From SG8-39 sp041558415 (GTDB lineage: Bacteria > Pseudomonadota > Gammaproteobacteria > Burkholderiales > SG8-39): DNA of 64,000 nucleotides. The notes below the pieces were generated by a model. It ran no database searches, had not been told where the DNA came from, and saw only the letters and a list, made by a program, of their open reading frames with translations. The position numbers and the translations under genes were made by a program. This document shows positions 1 to 9,053 of this stretch, in pieces. Location of the stretch: the NCBI GenBank assembly GCA_041558415.1, contig JBFFEY010000002.1:95881-159880 (forward strand). The letters run 5' to 3'. Position 1 is the first letter of the stretch, and each line of letters opens with the position of its first letter.

Positions 1-1
1 T

Positions 2-1846
2 GCCACCGAGCGGCTGATCGAGTTCGCGAACACGGTCAAGGCGGGCGGCAAGCAGCGCGTACGCGACGACGCATGGCGACGCGGCACGGTCGAAGAGCGG
101 CTGACGCATGCGCTGGTGAACGGGATCTCGGACTACGTGGTCGATGACACCGAGCAAGCGCGGCAGAAGGCGGCGCGGCCCATCGAGGTGATCGAGGGTC
201 CGCTGATGGATGGCATGAACGTGGTGGGCGACCTGTTCGGCGCCGGCAAGATGTTCCTGCCGCAAGTCGTCAAGTCGGCGCGCGTCATGAAGCAGGCGGT
301 CGCGCACCTGGTGCCGTACATCGAGGCCGAAAGAGCGGCTTCCGGCGCCGCACCGAAGCCCAAGGGCAAGGTCGTCATCGCGACGGTGAAGGGGGATGTC
401 CACGACATCGGCAAGAACATCGTTTCCGTCGTCCTGCAATGCAACAACTACGAGGTGGTGAACCTCGGCGTGATGGTGCCGGCGCAGAAGATCCTGGAAA
501 CCGCGCGGCGCGAGAACGCGGACGTCGTCGGGCTGTCCGGCCTGATCACGCCCTCGCTCGACGAAATGGCCCACGTCGCGCGTGAGATGGAGCGCGAAGG
601 TTTTGCCATCCCGCTGCTCATCGGCGGCGCGACGACCTCGCGCGCGCATACCGCGGTGCGCATTGCGCCCAATTACTCCGCGCCGGTGATCTACGTGGCC
701 GACGCGTCGCGCAGCGTGCCGGTCGTGCAGAACCTGCTTTCGGCCGAGGCGTGCGATGCCTACGTCGCCGAGGTGCGTGCCGACTACGAGCGCGTTCGCG
801 TACAGCACGCAGCAAAAAAGGGGCCCGGACCGCTGCACCCGATCGCGGAGGCGCGTGCCCGCGGCCTGAAGACCGATTGGGCGGAATACCGCCCGCCCGT
901 TCCGTTGCGCCCGGGACTCACGGTGCTGCGCAACTACCCGCTCGAGAAACTGGTTCCGGTCATCGACTGGACGCCGTTTTTCCAGGCCTGGGAGCTCGCA
1001 GGACGTTTTCCGAAGATCCTCGACGACCCTGTGGTGGGCGAGGCCGCGCGCAAGCTCTACGCCGAGGCACGGCAGATGCTGGAGCGCATGGTGAGCGAAA
1101 AATGGCTCACCGCGCACGGTGTCTGTGGCTTGTTTCCCGCCGCGCAGGTGGATGAGGACGACATTGCCATCTACGCCGACGACACGCGCCGCACGGTGCG
1201 CATGACTTGGCACAACCTGCGTCAGCAGAATCACAAACCGACAGGGCGTCCGAACCTGTGCCTTGCGGATTTTGTCGCACCGGCGGCGAGCGGCGTGCCG
1301 GACTGGATCGGCGCCTTCGCGGTAACGGCGGGTGGCGGCATCGACGCGCGGGTCGCGCAGTTCGAGGCGCAGCACGACGACTATTCGGCGATCATGCTCA
1401 AGGCGCTCGCCGACCGGCTGGCGGAGGCCTTTGCCGAGCACCTGCACGCACGTGTACGGCGCGAGTTTTGGGGCTACGCGGCAAACGAGCGGCTCGACAA
1501 CGAGGCAGTGATCGAAGAAGCCTACCGGGGCATCCGGCCGGCACCCGGTTACCCCGCTTGTCCGGACCACACCGCGAAAGAGGGGCTCTTTGCGTTACTC
1601 GGGGCGGGCGAGAACACCGGCATGCTGCTGACCGAGTCGTTTGCCATGCTGCCTGCGGCGTCGGTATCCGGCTTTTACTTTTCGCATCCGGAGTCGAGCT
1701 ACTTCGCGATCGGCAAGGTCGGCGAAGACCAGGTCGCCGACTACGCGCGGCGCAAGGGTGTCAGCGTGGCGGAAGCGGAACGCTGGCTTGCGCCGGTGCT
1801 GGCCTACGAGCCGCGTGGCACGGCTGCGCAGGCGCTGCCGCTATAG
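2..1846 (+). CDS. metH: Cobalamin-dependent methionine synthase, C-terminal part (5' end outside window)
   Basis: Transfers a methyl group from methyltetrahydrofolate to homocysteine through cobalamin, in the cytoplasm. The reading frame is open from base 2, so the gene starts upstream; an internal ATG at 116 is not the start. About 614 residues are visible, roughly half of a usual 1,200-residue MetH. They cover the cobalamin cap, the B12-binding domain with GDVHDIGKNI (cobalt-ligand His at 401-403), and the reactivation domain with the AdoMet motif RPAPGYPACPDH (1535-1570). The homocysteine and folate domains must lie upstream or in a separate gene, because some bacteria split MetH. THX follows 27 bases after the stop. 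Confidence 0.96.
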   Translation, partial: ATERLIEFANTVKAGGKQRVRDDAWRRGTVEERLTHALVNGISDYVVDDTEQARQKAARPIEVIEGPLMDGMNVVGDLFGAGKMFLPQVVKSARVMKQAVAHLVPYIEAERAASGAAPKPKGKVVIATVKGDVHDIGKNIVSVVLQCNNYEVVNLGVMVPAQKILETARRENADVVGLSGLITPSLDEMAHVAREMEREGFAIPLLIGGATTSRAHTAVRIAPNYSAPVIYVADASRSVPVVQNLLSAEACDAYVAEVRADYERVRVQHAAKKGPGPLHPIAEARARGLKTDWAEYRPPVPLRPGLTVLRNYPLEKLVPVIDWTPFFQAWELAGRFPKILDDPVVGEAARKLYAEARQMLERMVSEKWLTAHGVCGLFPAAQVDEDDIAIYADDTRRTVRMTWHNLRQQNHKPTGRPNLCLADFVAPAASGVPDWIGAFAVTAGGGIDARVAQFEAQHDDYSAIMLKALADRLAEAFAEHLHARVRREFWGYAANERLDNEAVIEEAYRGIRPAPGYPACPDHTAKEGLFALLGAGENTGMLLTESFAMLPAASVSGFYFSHPESSYFAIGKVGEDQVADYARRKGVSVAEAERWLAPVLAYEPRGTAAQALPL

Positions 1847-1873
1847 AATCGCGGTTTTCCAGCGGAGCATTTT

Positions 1874-1978
1874 ATGGGCAAGGGCGACAAGCGCACGCGA
1901 CGCGGCAAGATCTACCGTAGCAGCTACGGCAACAAGCGGCCGCAGCGCAAGAAGAAGAACCAGAAGAAGACTGCCTGA
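1874..1978 (+). CDS. 30S ribosomal protein THX (34 aa)
   Basis: Very small, strongly basic protein beginning MGKGDKRTRRGKIYRSSYGN and ending in a Lys/Arg run. This matches the THX family (a peptide in the head of the small ribosomal subunit) common in Betaproteobacteria. It begins 27 bases after metH, with GGAG about 8 bases before the ATG, and ends 14 bases before the DUF423 gene, so the three may be co-transcribed. At 105 bases it is easily missed by gene callers. Identity rests on the GKGDKRTRRGKI signature and the length. Confidence 0.9.
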   Translation: MGKGDKRTRRGKIYRSSYGNKRPQRKKKNQKKTA

Positions 1979-1992
1979 GGCCGTTCGCCGTC

Positions 1993-2373
1993 ATGCCCGC
2001 AAGCGCAAAGCTGTTCCTCGCGCTCGGTGCAGCGTTGGCCGCCTGCGGCGTCGCGCTTGGCGCGTTCGGCGCGCACGCGCTCAAGGCGCGCCTCTCGGCC
2101 GACCAGCTCGCCCTCTGGAACACCGCCACCCAGTACCTATTCTGGCACGCGCTCGGCGTGCTGGCCGTAGGGTTTGCCTGCGCGCAACTGCCTGACAGCG
2201 CCTGGCTGCGCACCGCCGGGGCGCTGCTCGCCGCTGGGATCGTGCTGTTCTCCGGCAGCCTGTACCTGCTCGCGCTCGGCGCGCCCCGCGGGTTCGGCGC
2301 GGTTACCCCAATCGGTGGCCTGGCGTTCTTCCTAGGGTGGGTTGCGCTCGCGCTCGGCGCGCTGCGCGCCTAG
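1993..2373 (+). CDS. DUF423 (YgdD-like) small integral membrane protein
   Basis: A 126-residue protein with about four hydrophobic segments. It carries the family features GAFGAHALK near residue 25, a WNTATQYLFWHALGVLA segment near residue 40, and a Gly-rich end (TPIGGLAFFLGW). This is the usual size and pattern of DUF423 inner-membrane proteins, whose function is unknown. Its TAG stop shares the bases CTAG (2370-2373) with the stop of the convergent small gene on the minus strand. It follows THX closely and has no terminator of its own that I can see. Confidence 0.88.
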   Translation: MPASAKLFLALGAALAACGVALGAFGAHALKARLSADQLALWNTATQYLFWHALGVLAVGFACAQLPDSAWLRTAGALLAAGIVLFSGSLYLLALGAPRGFGAVTPIGGLAFFLGWVALALGALRA

Positions 2374-2708
2374 CGCGCCTCAAGCTCTTCCGGCCCCAGG
2401 CCGGCGTCATCGGGCACCTGCAGGGTGCGGCTTAGCACGAGGTACTGGGAGAGCGGCCAGCTCGCAAGCGTGCGCTCGAGTGCCGCCAGGTGCGCAGGCT
2501 CGACGTAGCCAACGAGCACACGTGCCGGGCGCTGCTCGCGCAGCAGGCGCGCCAGCCGCACCTGCAGCTCGGCGCGGCCAGTGCAGCACGGACAGCTTTG
2601 CAGCTCGAGCACGGCCCAGTCGGAACGCTCGGCGGCGAGCCGGGCGAGCAGCGCACGTGCGCGGTCATGTTCTTCGCCCACGCAGATATGAACGGGGGTC
2701 CGGCTCAC
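2370..2708 (-). CDS. Small CPCC-motif protein resembling the metal-binding segment of CobW/G3E GTPases
   Basis: I do not firmly recognise this 112-residue protein. It shows strand-helix-strand character, with VLELQSCPCCTGRAELQ (Cys 39, 41 and 42) followed by a helix and a second strand. That resembles the CxCC metal-binding region of CobW/G3E metallochaperone GTPases, but no P-loop is present and the length is under half of that family. The GTG start was chosen because it overlaps the trkH stop as GTGA (2705-2708), the coupling seen elsewhere in this operon; a longer frame would run into trkH. It is the last gene of the def-to-trkH operon. Metal or redox binding is an inference. Confidence 0.7.
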   Translation of the reverse strand: MSRTPVHICVGEEHDRARALLARLAAERSDWAVLELQSCPCCTGRAELQVRLARLLREQRPARVLVGYVEPAHLAALERTLASWPLSQYLVLSRTLQVPDDAGLGPEELEAR

Positions 2709-4168
2709 CGGCGCCAGAACGCCGGGGTGAGAAGAACAAACACGGTCATCAGCTCGAGCCGCCCCAACAGCATGGCGAAGGTGCAGATCCACGTCTGGAA
2801 ATCATCCAGGATCGCGTAGTTGGAAGCGGGGCCAACTTCGCCGAGTCCGGGACCAAGGTTGTTGAGGCAGGCCGCCGCGGCCGAAAACGCCGTCATGAAA
2901 TCGAGCTCGGTCGCCGTCAGCAGCATGGTGATCATCGTCAGCGTCGCGCCGTAAACCAGCATGTACGCGAGCACCGCAAAGATGATGTTGTTGTCCACGA
3001 CCTGTCCGCCGAGCTTCACGGATATCAGTGCCCGTGGATGCACGATGCGCATCATCTCGCGCAGCGCCTGCTGGAACATGAGCAGCGCGCGCATCATCTT
3101 GATGCCGCCGCCGGCGGACCCCGAGCAGGTGCTGAAGGTGCACAGCATCAGCATCCACAGCGGCGCGAACACCGGCCAGATCGCGTAATCCGTAGTGGAG
3201 TAGCCTGTGGTCGTCGCGACCGAAACGACGTTGAACAGTGCGTAGCGCGCCGTCGCTGCAAAATCGTCGTGCATGCCGTGCAGGAATAGGTAACCGGCGA
3301 TGACCGCGACGCTGGCACCGCAGACGCTGAGGAACGCCCGGGCCTCCGCATCGAAGCGGTACGGCCGCAGCGAGATGCGCCGCAGCGCCACGAAGTGGGT
3401 GCCGAAACTGATCCCGGCAGCCAGCATGAACGCGACCGCGAGGCCCTCGATGAGCGGCGAGTTCCAGTACGCGAAGCTCGCGTCGTGCGAGGAAAAACCG
3501 CCCAGCGCAACCGTGGTGAAGGCGTGCATCATGGCATCCAGAGAGCTCATCCCGGCAAAGGCATAAGCCAGGCCGCAAACAACCGTGAGCAGCAGGTACA
3601 CCAGCCACAGGCCCTTGGCTGTCTGCGCGATGCGCGGCGTGAGTTGCTGCTCCTTCATCGGCCCCGGCGTTTCCGCCTTCAGCAGCTGGCGGCCGCCGAC
3701 GCCGAGCAGCGGCAGGATCGCCACCGCGAGCACGATGATGCCCATGCCGCCGATCCACTGCAGCATGCAGCGCCAGACGTTGATCGACGGTGGCAGGTCG
3801 TCTAGACCGGAGAGCACCGTCGCACCGGTCGCGGTCAGCGCAGACATGGTCTCGAAATAGGCATCGGTGAAGCTCAGGCCCGGCAGATAGACCAGCAGCG
3901 GCACCGTGGCGAAGGCCGGCAGCACCGACCACACCAGTACGACGAACAGAAAGCCGTCGCGCGGCTGCAGCTCGCGCCGTCCGCCGCGCGTCAGGACCCA
4001 GCCCAGGCCGCCGGACAGGCCGGTCGCCAGAATGGCGAGGTCATAGGCGCCCTCCGCACCGTCCTCCATTGTGAGCGATACGCCGAGCGGCAGCAGCATG
4101 GCGAGCGCGAAGATCGCGACCACCACGGACAGCAGGTTAAATACGGTCGCAAAGCGGCCCATCGGCAT
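2705..4168 (-). CDS. trkH: Trk-type potassium uptake membrane subunit
   Basis: Membrane pore subunit that moves K+ into the cell, gated by TrkA. At 487 residues from the chosen ATG it is close to the usual 480-490. It has many hydrophobic segments and four pore loops with filter-like motifs: SALTATGATVL, TTVALGGFSSHD, VATTTGYSTTDY and SGSAGGGIK. The start at 4168 lies 13 bases after the trkA stop; a frame reaching 4249 would overlap trkA and adds a basic, non-membrane leader, so I reject it. Its stop overlaps the start of the small CPCC protein. Confidence 0.95.
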   Translation of the reverse strand: MPMGRFATVFNLLSVVVAIFALAMLLPLGVSLTMEDGAEGAYDLAILATGLSGGLGWVLTRGGRRELQPRDGFLFVVLVWSVLPAFATVPLLVYLPGLSFTDAYFETMSALTATGATVLSGLDDLPPSINVWRCMLQWIGGMGIIVLAVAILPLLGVGGRQLLKAETPGPMKEQQLTPRIAQTAKGLWLVYLLLTVVCGLAYAFAGMSSLDAMMHAFTTVALGGFSSHDASFAYWNSPLIEGLAVAFMLAAGISFGTHFVALRRISLRPYRFDAEARAFLSVCGASVAVIAGYLFLHGMHDDFAATARYALFNVVSVATTTGYSTTDYAIWPVFAPLWMLMLCTFSTCSGSAGGGIKMMRALLMFQQALREMMRIVHPRALISVKLGGQVVDNNIIFAVLAYMLVYGATLTMITMLLTATELDFMTAFSAAAACLNNLGPGLGEVGPASNYAILDDFQTWICTFAMLLGRLELMTVFVLLTPAFWRR

Positions 4169-4181
4169 CGAGGCGTCGCGC

Positions 4182-5555
4182 TTAGAGGAAGCGCACGCCG
4201 ACCTGGAACAGCTTCTCGACCCGCGGCAGCGTCTTCTTGTCCGCGACAAACACGATGACGTGATCCTCGGCCTCGATCACCGTGTCGTGATGCGCCATGA
4301 GCACCTCGTCGCCGCGCACGATGGCGCCAATCGTCGTGCCGCTCGGCAGGTCGATGTCCTCCACCCGCCGGCCGACCACTTTGCTCGATTCGCGGTCGCC
4401 GTGTACCACGGCCTCGAGCGCTTCCGCCGCGCCGCGCCGCAGACTGTGCACCGCCACGACGTCACCGCGACGCACATGCGCGAGCAGCTTGCCGATGGTC
4501 GCCTGTGCGGGAGAGATCGCGATGTCGATCTCCCCGCTTTGCAGCAGGTCGACATACGAGCGCCGGTTGATGAGCGCCACGACGCGTCGCGCCCCGAGCC
4601 GCTTGGCGAGCAACGAGCTCATGATGTTGTTCTCGTCGTTGTTCGTCACGGCGACGAACAAGTCCATGTCGCCGATGCCCTCCTGCACCAGGAGCTCCTC
4701 GTCGGTGGCGTCGCCATTGAGCACCAGCGCCTCGTGCACACGCGCCGCCAGCATCTCGCAACGCCGCTTGTTGTGCTCGACGACCCGCACCGAGTAGTCA
4801 CGTTCCAGCGCGCGCGCCAGACGCTGGCCGATATTGCCGCCGCCGGCCACCATGATGCGCCGCACCGGCCGGTCCATGCGGCGCAGCTCGCGCATCACCT
4901 TTCGGATATCGCGCGACGCAGCGAGACAGAACACTTCGTCGTCCACCTCGATCACGGTAGCGCCGTCCGGGACGATCGGGTGGTTGCGCCGAAAGATGGC
5001 CACGATGCGCGTGTCCACGTTCGGAATGTGCGATCGGATTTCCTTCACCGGATGACCGACCATCGGCCCGCCTTGATAGGCGCGCACCGCGACCAGACTG
5101 ACGACACCGTCGGCGAAGTCGAGTACCTGCAGCGCCTCGGGAAACTCGATCAGTTTGACGATGTACTCGGTCAGCACCTGCTCCGGACAGATCGACAGGT
5201 CGACCTCGAAGCCCTCGGCGCCGAGCAGCCGTTCGTCGTTTAGGAAATCGGTCGCCCGCACGCGTGCGACGCGTCGCGGCACGTTGAACATGCGCGCCGC
5301 GATTTTGCAGGCCGCCAGGTTGGTTTCGTCACTCTGCGTGACCGCGATCAGCAAGTCGGCGTCATCGGCGCCAGCCTCCGAAAGCACCGACGGGTGCGCA
5401 GCGCTGCCCGTGACCGTACGCAGATCGAGGCGGTCCTGCAGCGCGCGCAGACGCGGCGGGTCGATGTCGACCACCGTGATGTCGTTCTGCTCCGAAACCA
5501 GACTTTCGGCGACCGAGCCACCGACTTGGCCGGCGCCGAGGATGATGATCTTCAC
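4182..5555 (-). CDS. trkA: Trk system potassium uptake regulatory protein TrkA
   Basis: Cytoplasmic NAD(H)/nucleotide-binding gating subunit of the Trk channel. The 457 residues form two RCK halves, each starting with a Rossmann motif: ILGAGQVGGSVAESL at residue 5 and VAGGGNIGQRLARAL near residue 236, each followed by a TrkA-C domain. This length and duplication are typical of proteobacterial TrkA. It sits between ntrX (89-base gap) and trkH (13-base gap) on the minus strand, so K+ uptake is probably transcribed together with the NtrYX pair. Confidence 0.96.
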   Translation of the reverse strand: MKIIILGAGQVGGSVAESLVSEQNDITVVDIDPPRLRALQDRLDLRTVTGSAAHPSVLSEAGADDADLLIAVTQSDETNLAACKIAARMFNVPRRVARVRATDFLNDERLLGAEGFEVDLSICPEQVLTEYIVKLIEFPEALQVLDFADGVVSLVAVRAYQGGPMVGHPVKEIRSHIPNVDTRIVAIFRRNHPIVPDGATVIEVDDEVFCLAASRDIRKVMRELRRMDRPVRRIMVAGGGNIGQRLARALERDYSVRVVEHNKRRCEMLAARVHEALVLNGDATDEELLVQEGIGDMDLFVAVTNNDENNIMSSLLAKRLGARRVVALINRRSYVDLLQSGEIDIAISPAQATIGKLLAHVRRGDVVAVHSLRRGAAEALEAVVHGDRESSKVVGRRVEDIDLPSGTTIGAIVRGDEVLMAHHDTVIEAEDHVIVFVADKKTLPRVEKLFQVGVRFL

Positions 5556-5644
5556 GCGGGCGCGTCGTTTCGATTACGCGTTACGCTGCGCAGGGCGCGC
5601 ATTGTAGACCGTTTAGACGCATTTGCCCGCAGGCCCGACCGCGC

Positions 5645-6901
5645 CTAGGCTTCCTCGCGCCGGCCGACCTGCAAGCCGAGCGCTTTCAGCTTGCGGTACA
5701 GATGCGTGCGCTCGAGACCCGACCGCTCGGCAACGCGAGACATGCTGCCGCCCTCGCTCGCCAGCAGGCGCTCGAAATAGCGCCGCTCGAAGTCTTCACG
5801 TGCCTCGCGGTACGGGCGGTCGAAATCGAACGCCGGCGCCACGGCTTCCGCAGGCGGGGGCGCCCGTCCCGCCAGCGCGCGCTCGACGTCCTCGAGTTGG
5901 ATTTCCTCCTCCAGCGTGGAAAAGGCAAGATCGCGGACAACGGCTTCCAGCTCGGCGAGATTCCCGGGCCAGCTGTGGTGCCGCAGCGCATTCAGCGCCG
6001 CGATCGAGAATCGCCGCGACGGGCAGCTGCGCGATTCGACTAGCTGCAGCAGCATCCCCTGCGCGAGATCGGGCACGTCTTCGGCAAACTCGCGCAGCGA
6101 CGGCAGCCGCAGCGTTAGCTCGGCCAGACGCTTCGCCAGCTCGGCGTCGAAGTCGTGCCGCTCGACCAGCGTCTTCGGATCGACTGGCGAAAACGATACG
6201 ACGCGCGCCTTGTGGCGCACGGCGCGCGCCAGGAGGAACTCCAGGCCGCGCTGGGCCGTGCGTCCGAGCCGCGTCAGGTCGTCGATGAACAGTACGCCGC
6301 CGGCTGCGCGCGCGAGCACCTCCGACGGGGCATCGGTCAGCACGCTTTCGCCGTAAAGGAACGGCGCACCCGGCCCGACCAGCAGCCGGGCGAACAGTTC
6401 GGCGCGCAGGTCGGGCTCGCCGCGCAGCATCAGCGGACTGGCCGACTGCGCAAGCTGGGCCAGGCGCTTCCTCGTCTCGACCAGCGCCTGCGAGCGGCCC
6501 AGCGCGGCCAGCGAAAGCTCACGTGTCGGCGCAGCCTCGGCGTGGCGCAGTGCGCGATGCACCGTTGCCAGCAAACGCTGCAGCGCGATCGGCTTCTCAA
6601 GAAAATCGAGCGCACCGATGCGCGTTGCTTCCACCGCAGTCTCGATGGTGCCGTGGCCGGACATCATGATCACCGGCATGCTGAGTCGACCATTGGCCGA
6701 CCACTCCTTGAGCAGCGTGATGCCGTCGGTATCCGGCATCCAGATGTCCAGCAGCACGAGATCCGGCCGCTGGCGCTCGCGCAGGCTGCGCGCAGAGGCG
6801 GCGCTTTCCGCAAGCAGTACCTGATGGCCTTCGTCCGAAAGAATCTCGGACAGCAGCTCTCGAATACCAACTTCGTCGTCTACGACAAGAATCTGCGCCA
6901 T
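5645..6901 (-). CDS. ntrX: NtrX-like response regulator with degenerate AAA+ domain
   Basis: Response regulator of the NtrC class, partner of the NtrY kinase immediately upstream (7-base gap). The receiver domain (residues 1-120) is complete: DDE near 8-10, phospho-acceptor Asp52 in LLDIWMPDTDG, and Lys103. The central domain is altered: where a Walker A P-loop belongs there is LMLRGEPDLRAELFARLL (about 157-174), and no GAFTGA-like sigma54 contact loop follows. A Walker-B-like GGVLFIDDLTRLG remains (about 201). The C-terminal Fis-type helix-turn-helix (RVAERSGLERTHLYRKLKAL) is intact. At 418 residues it is shorter than NtrC. DNA binding is likely; sigma54 activation is unlikely. Confidence 0.88.
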   Translation of the reverse strand: MAQILVVDDEVGIRELLSEILSDEGHQVLLAESAASARSLRERQRPDLVLLDIWMPDTDGITLLKEWSANGRLSMPVIMMSGHGTIETAVEATRIGALDFLEKPIALQRLLATVHRALRHAEAAPTRELSLAALGRSQALVETRKRLAQLAQSASPLMLRGEPDLRAELFARLLVGPGAPFLYGESVLTDAPSEVLARAAGGVLFIDDLTRLGRTAQRGLEFLLARAVRHKARVVSFSPVDPKTLVERHDFDAELAKRLAELTLRLPSLREFAEDVPDLAQGMLLQLVESRSCPSRRFSIAALNALRHHSWPGNLAELEAVVRDLAFSTLEEEIQLEDVERALAGRAPPPAEAVAPAFDFDRPYREAREDFERRYFERLLASEGGSMSRVAERSGLERTHLYRKLKALGLQVGRREEA

Positions 6902-6908
6902 GCCTGTC

Positions 6909-9053
6909 CTAAGCCGCCCGTGCCGTCGTCAGCGTCTGCGCTGCGACGGGAAGCAAGATGCTCACGCGCGCCCCACCGCTCGGGAGGTTTTCAATTGCAA
7001 TAGTGCCACGATGTTCGTCGATGATCTTCTTTACGATCGCCAGTCCGAGGCCCGTCCCGCGCGGCTTGGTCGTGACGTAGGGTTCGAAGATGCGGGCCAT
7101 CAGCGCCTCGGGAAAGCCCCCCCCGGTATCCGAGACCGACAGTTCCACGTGGTCGTTGATGCGGGCCGTGCGCACCTCGATCACCGCGGGACGCTGCGTG
7201 TCGCCATGATGGGCGACCGCGTACTGCGCATTGCGCAGCAAATTATGAATGACCTGGCGCACCTGCATCGCATCCGCGCGCACCGGCGGTAGATCCGGGG
7301 CCAGGTAGCGGCGCAGCGACGCCACGCTCGCATCGTCGTAAAGCGCCAGCACCTCTCCGAGCAAGGTATTTAGTTCAAGGGGCACCAGCACGGGCGTCGG
7401 CAGCCGCGCGTAGTCGCGGAAATCGTCGACCATGGCCTTGAGCGCAGTGACCTGGTTGACGATCGTGCGCGTCGAGCGCCGCAGGGTTTCGGCTGCCTCG
7501 GGTGGCAGCGCATCCGCCACCTTCATTTCCAGGCGCTCGGCCGACAGCTGGATCGGCGTGAGCGGATTCTTGATCTCGTGCGCGAGACGCCGCGCAACTT
7601 CGGCCCATGCGGTCGCACGCTGCGCCTGAATCAGCTGCGTGATGTCGTCGAACACCAGCACCGTACCACCGCCGCTCGACGCAGGCAGCGCCGAGCCGCG
7701 TACCAGCAGCGTTTTGCCTGTGCCCTTCAGCTCGAGTTCGCGCTGCCAGGCCCCAGTCCCGTGCTCGACGATGGATTCGTGCACGGCCTGGGAAAAGTTG
7801 CCGAGCGCCTGGGGCCACTGCGCCAGCGGCCGGCCGGCCGCCTCGCCGAGCGCGTCGCCAAGGATCGCGGTCGCGCCGTGATTCGAAATTGACAGCGTGT
7901 GGTCCCGGTCAAAGACGAGCACACCGGTCGAGAGATTGGCCAGAATGTTCTCGAGGTGTGCTTTAGCCGTTTCCAGGGCGTCGCGATTGGCTTCGACCAC
8001 ACGGCGCGCCTCTTCGAGCTGCCGCGTCATCGAATTGAAGGATTCGGTCAGGACACCCAGCTCGTCGCGGCTGGTGACCGGGGCGCGACGCGAAAAATCG
8101 CCGCGGGCCACGGCCTGTGTGGCTTGGGCGAGATTGGCGAGCGGCTCGGCCAGCAGGTTCGACTGCGTCACGGCGACACCCACGGCGACGAACAGCGCCA
8201 TCAGCAGCGCAAAGGTGAGCGTGACGATGTAGATGCGCTGCAAGCCCTGGCGAGCGAGGGCCAGCTGGCGGTAGTCCCGGTAGGCAACTTCGACCGCCGC
8301 TGCGCTGCGCGCAAACGTAGCCGGCACGTTCTGCCGCAGCTGCAGAAAACGCGGTTCCTCGCCGGGTATCGGAACATCAACCGGCACCACGACACGCAGC
8401 GACAGCGGTCGTCCGGAGGGCGCATCGATCGCTGCGAACATGCGGTTGGAGCGTGCCCTGCGCACTGCGTTCGGGTCGGGCAATTCGGGAATGAGACGCG
8501 AGACGTCGTCGCTCGCGCTTGCCAGTACGCGCGCGGAACTCGTCACCAGCACGGCCTCGTAGACGCCACCCTGTTCGCGCAGGCGGTTCAGCAGAGGAAC
8601 CTGCGGTTCGGCGGCGCGATCCGAAAGTTCCAGCGCCATGGCACGCGCTTTCGCCTGCAGCTCAGCAAGGCGCAGGTCAATCGCCTGACGGCCGAGATCA
8701 ATGCCTCCCTCCAGCGCGGCGTCCACCTTGACGTCGAACCACGATTCGATGCTGCGCGCCAGGAACTGCACGGACACGCCGTAGACGATCATGCCGGGCA
8801 CCACCGCCAGCAGCGCGAAACGCGCGAGCAGGCGCAGCGTCAATCGGGTACCGAACTGCCGCGCGCGATAGCGGCGCGCCAGCGCAAACAACTGAATCAC
8901 GACCAGCGTCGCAAGCAGCGCGGCCAGCGTCGCGTTGAGGGCGAGTAGCCATGGGTAGTGGCGCGCGAACAGCGTCGTATCCGCACTGGCGCTCGCCAGC
9001 AGGAATAGGCCGATGGCCGCAACGACCGCGCCTGCGATGAGGAGAAGCCTCAT
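6909..9053 (-). CDS. ntrY: NtrY-like membrane sensor histidine kinase
   Basis: A 714-residue kinase. Hydrophobic segments lie near residues 5-23, 35-60 and 80-100, then a periplasmic stretch and another membrane segment near 275. HAMP, PAS-like (ILANLSTGVLVFDRD), HisKA (RRLAHEIKNPLTPIQLSAER, phospho-accepting His) and HATPase_c (FEPYVTTKPRGTGLGLAIVK) domains follow. This order is that of NtrY kinases linked to nitrogen or redox sensing. Its ATG overlaps the DUF4390 stop as ATGA, and ntrX follows at once, so the kinase and regulator are made together. Confidence 0.94.
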   Translation of the reverse strand: MRLLLIAGAVVAAIGLFLLASASADTTLFARHYPWLLALNATLAALLATLVVIQLFALARRYRARQFGTRLTLRLLARFALLAVVPGMIVYGVSVQFLARSIESWFDVKVDAALEGGIDLGRQAIDLRLAELQAKARAMALELSDRAAEPQVPLLNRLREQGGVYEAVLVTSSARVLASASDDVSRLIPELPDPNAVRRARSNRMFAAIDAPSGRPLSLRVVVPVDVPIPGEEPRFLQLRQNVPATFARSAAAVEVAYRDYRQLALARQGLQRIYIVTLTFALLMALFVAVGVAVTQSNLLAEPLANLAQATQAVARGDFSRRAPVTSRDELGVLTESFNSMTRQLEEARRVVEANRDALETAKAHLENILANLSTGVLVFDRDHTLSISNHGATAILGDALGEAAGRPLAQWPQALGNFSQAVHESIVEHGTGAWQRELELKGTGKTLLVRGSALPASSGGGTVLVFDDITQLIQAQRATAWAEVARRLAHEIKNPLTPIQLSAERLEMKVADALPPEAAETLRRSTRTIVNQVTALKAMVDDFRDYARLPTPVLVPLELNTLLGEVLALYDDASVASLRRYLAPDLPPVRADAMQVRQVIHNLLRNAQYAVAHHGDTQRPAVIEVRTARINDHVELSVSDTGGGFPEALMARIFEPYVTTKPRGTGLGLAIVKKIIDEHRGTIAIENLPSGGARVSILLPVAAQTLTTARAA

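Noticed and set aside
116..118. ATG at 116 as the metH start
   Set aside because: The same frame is open to the window edge and encodes MetH-like sequence before this ATG.
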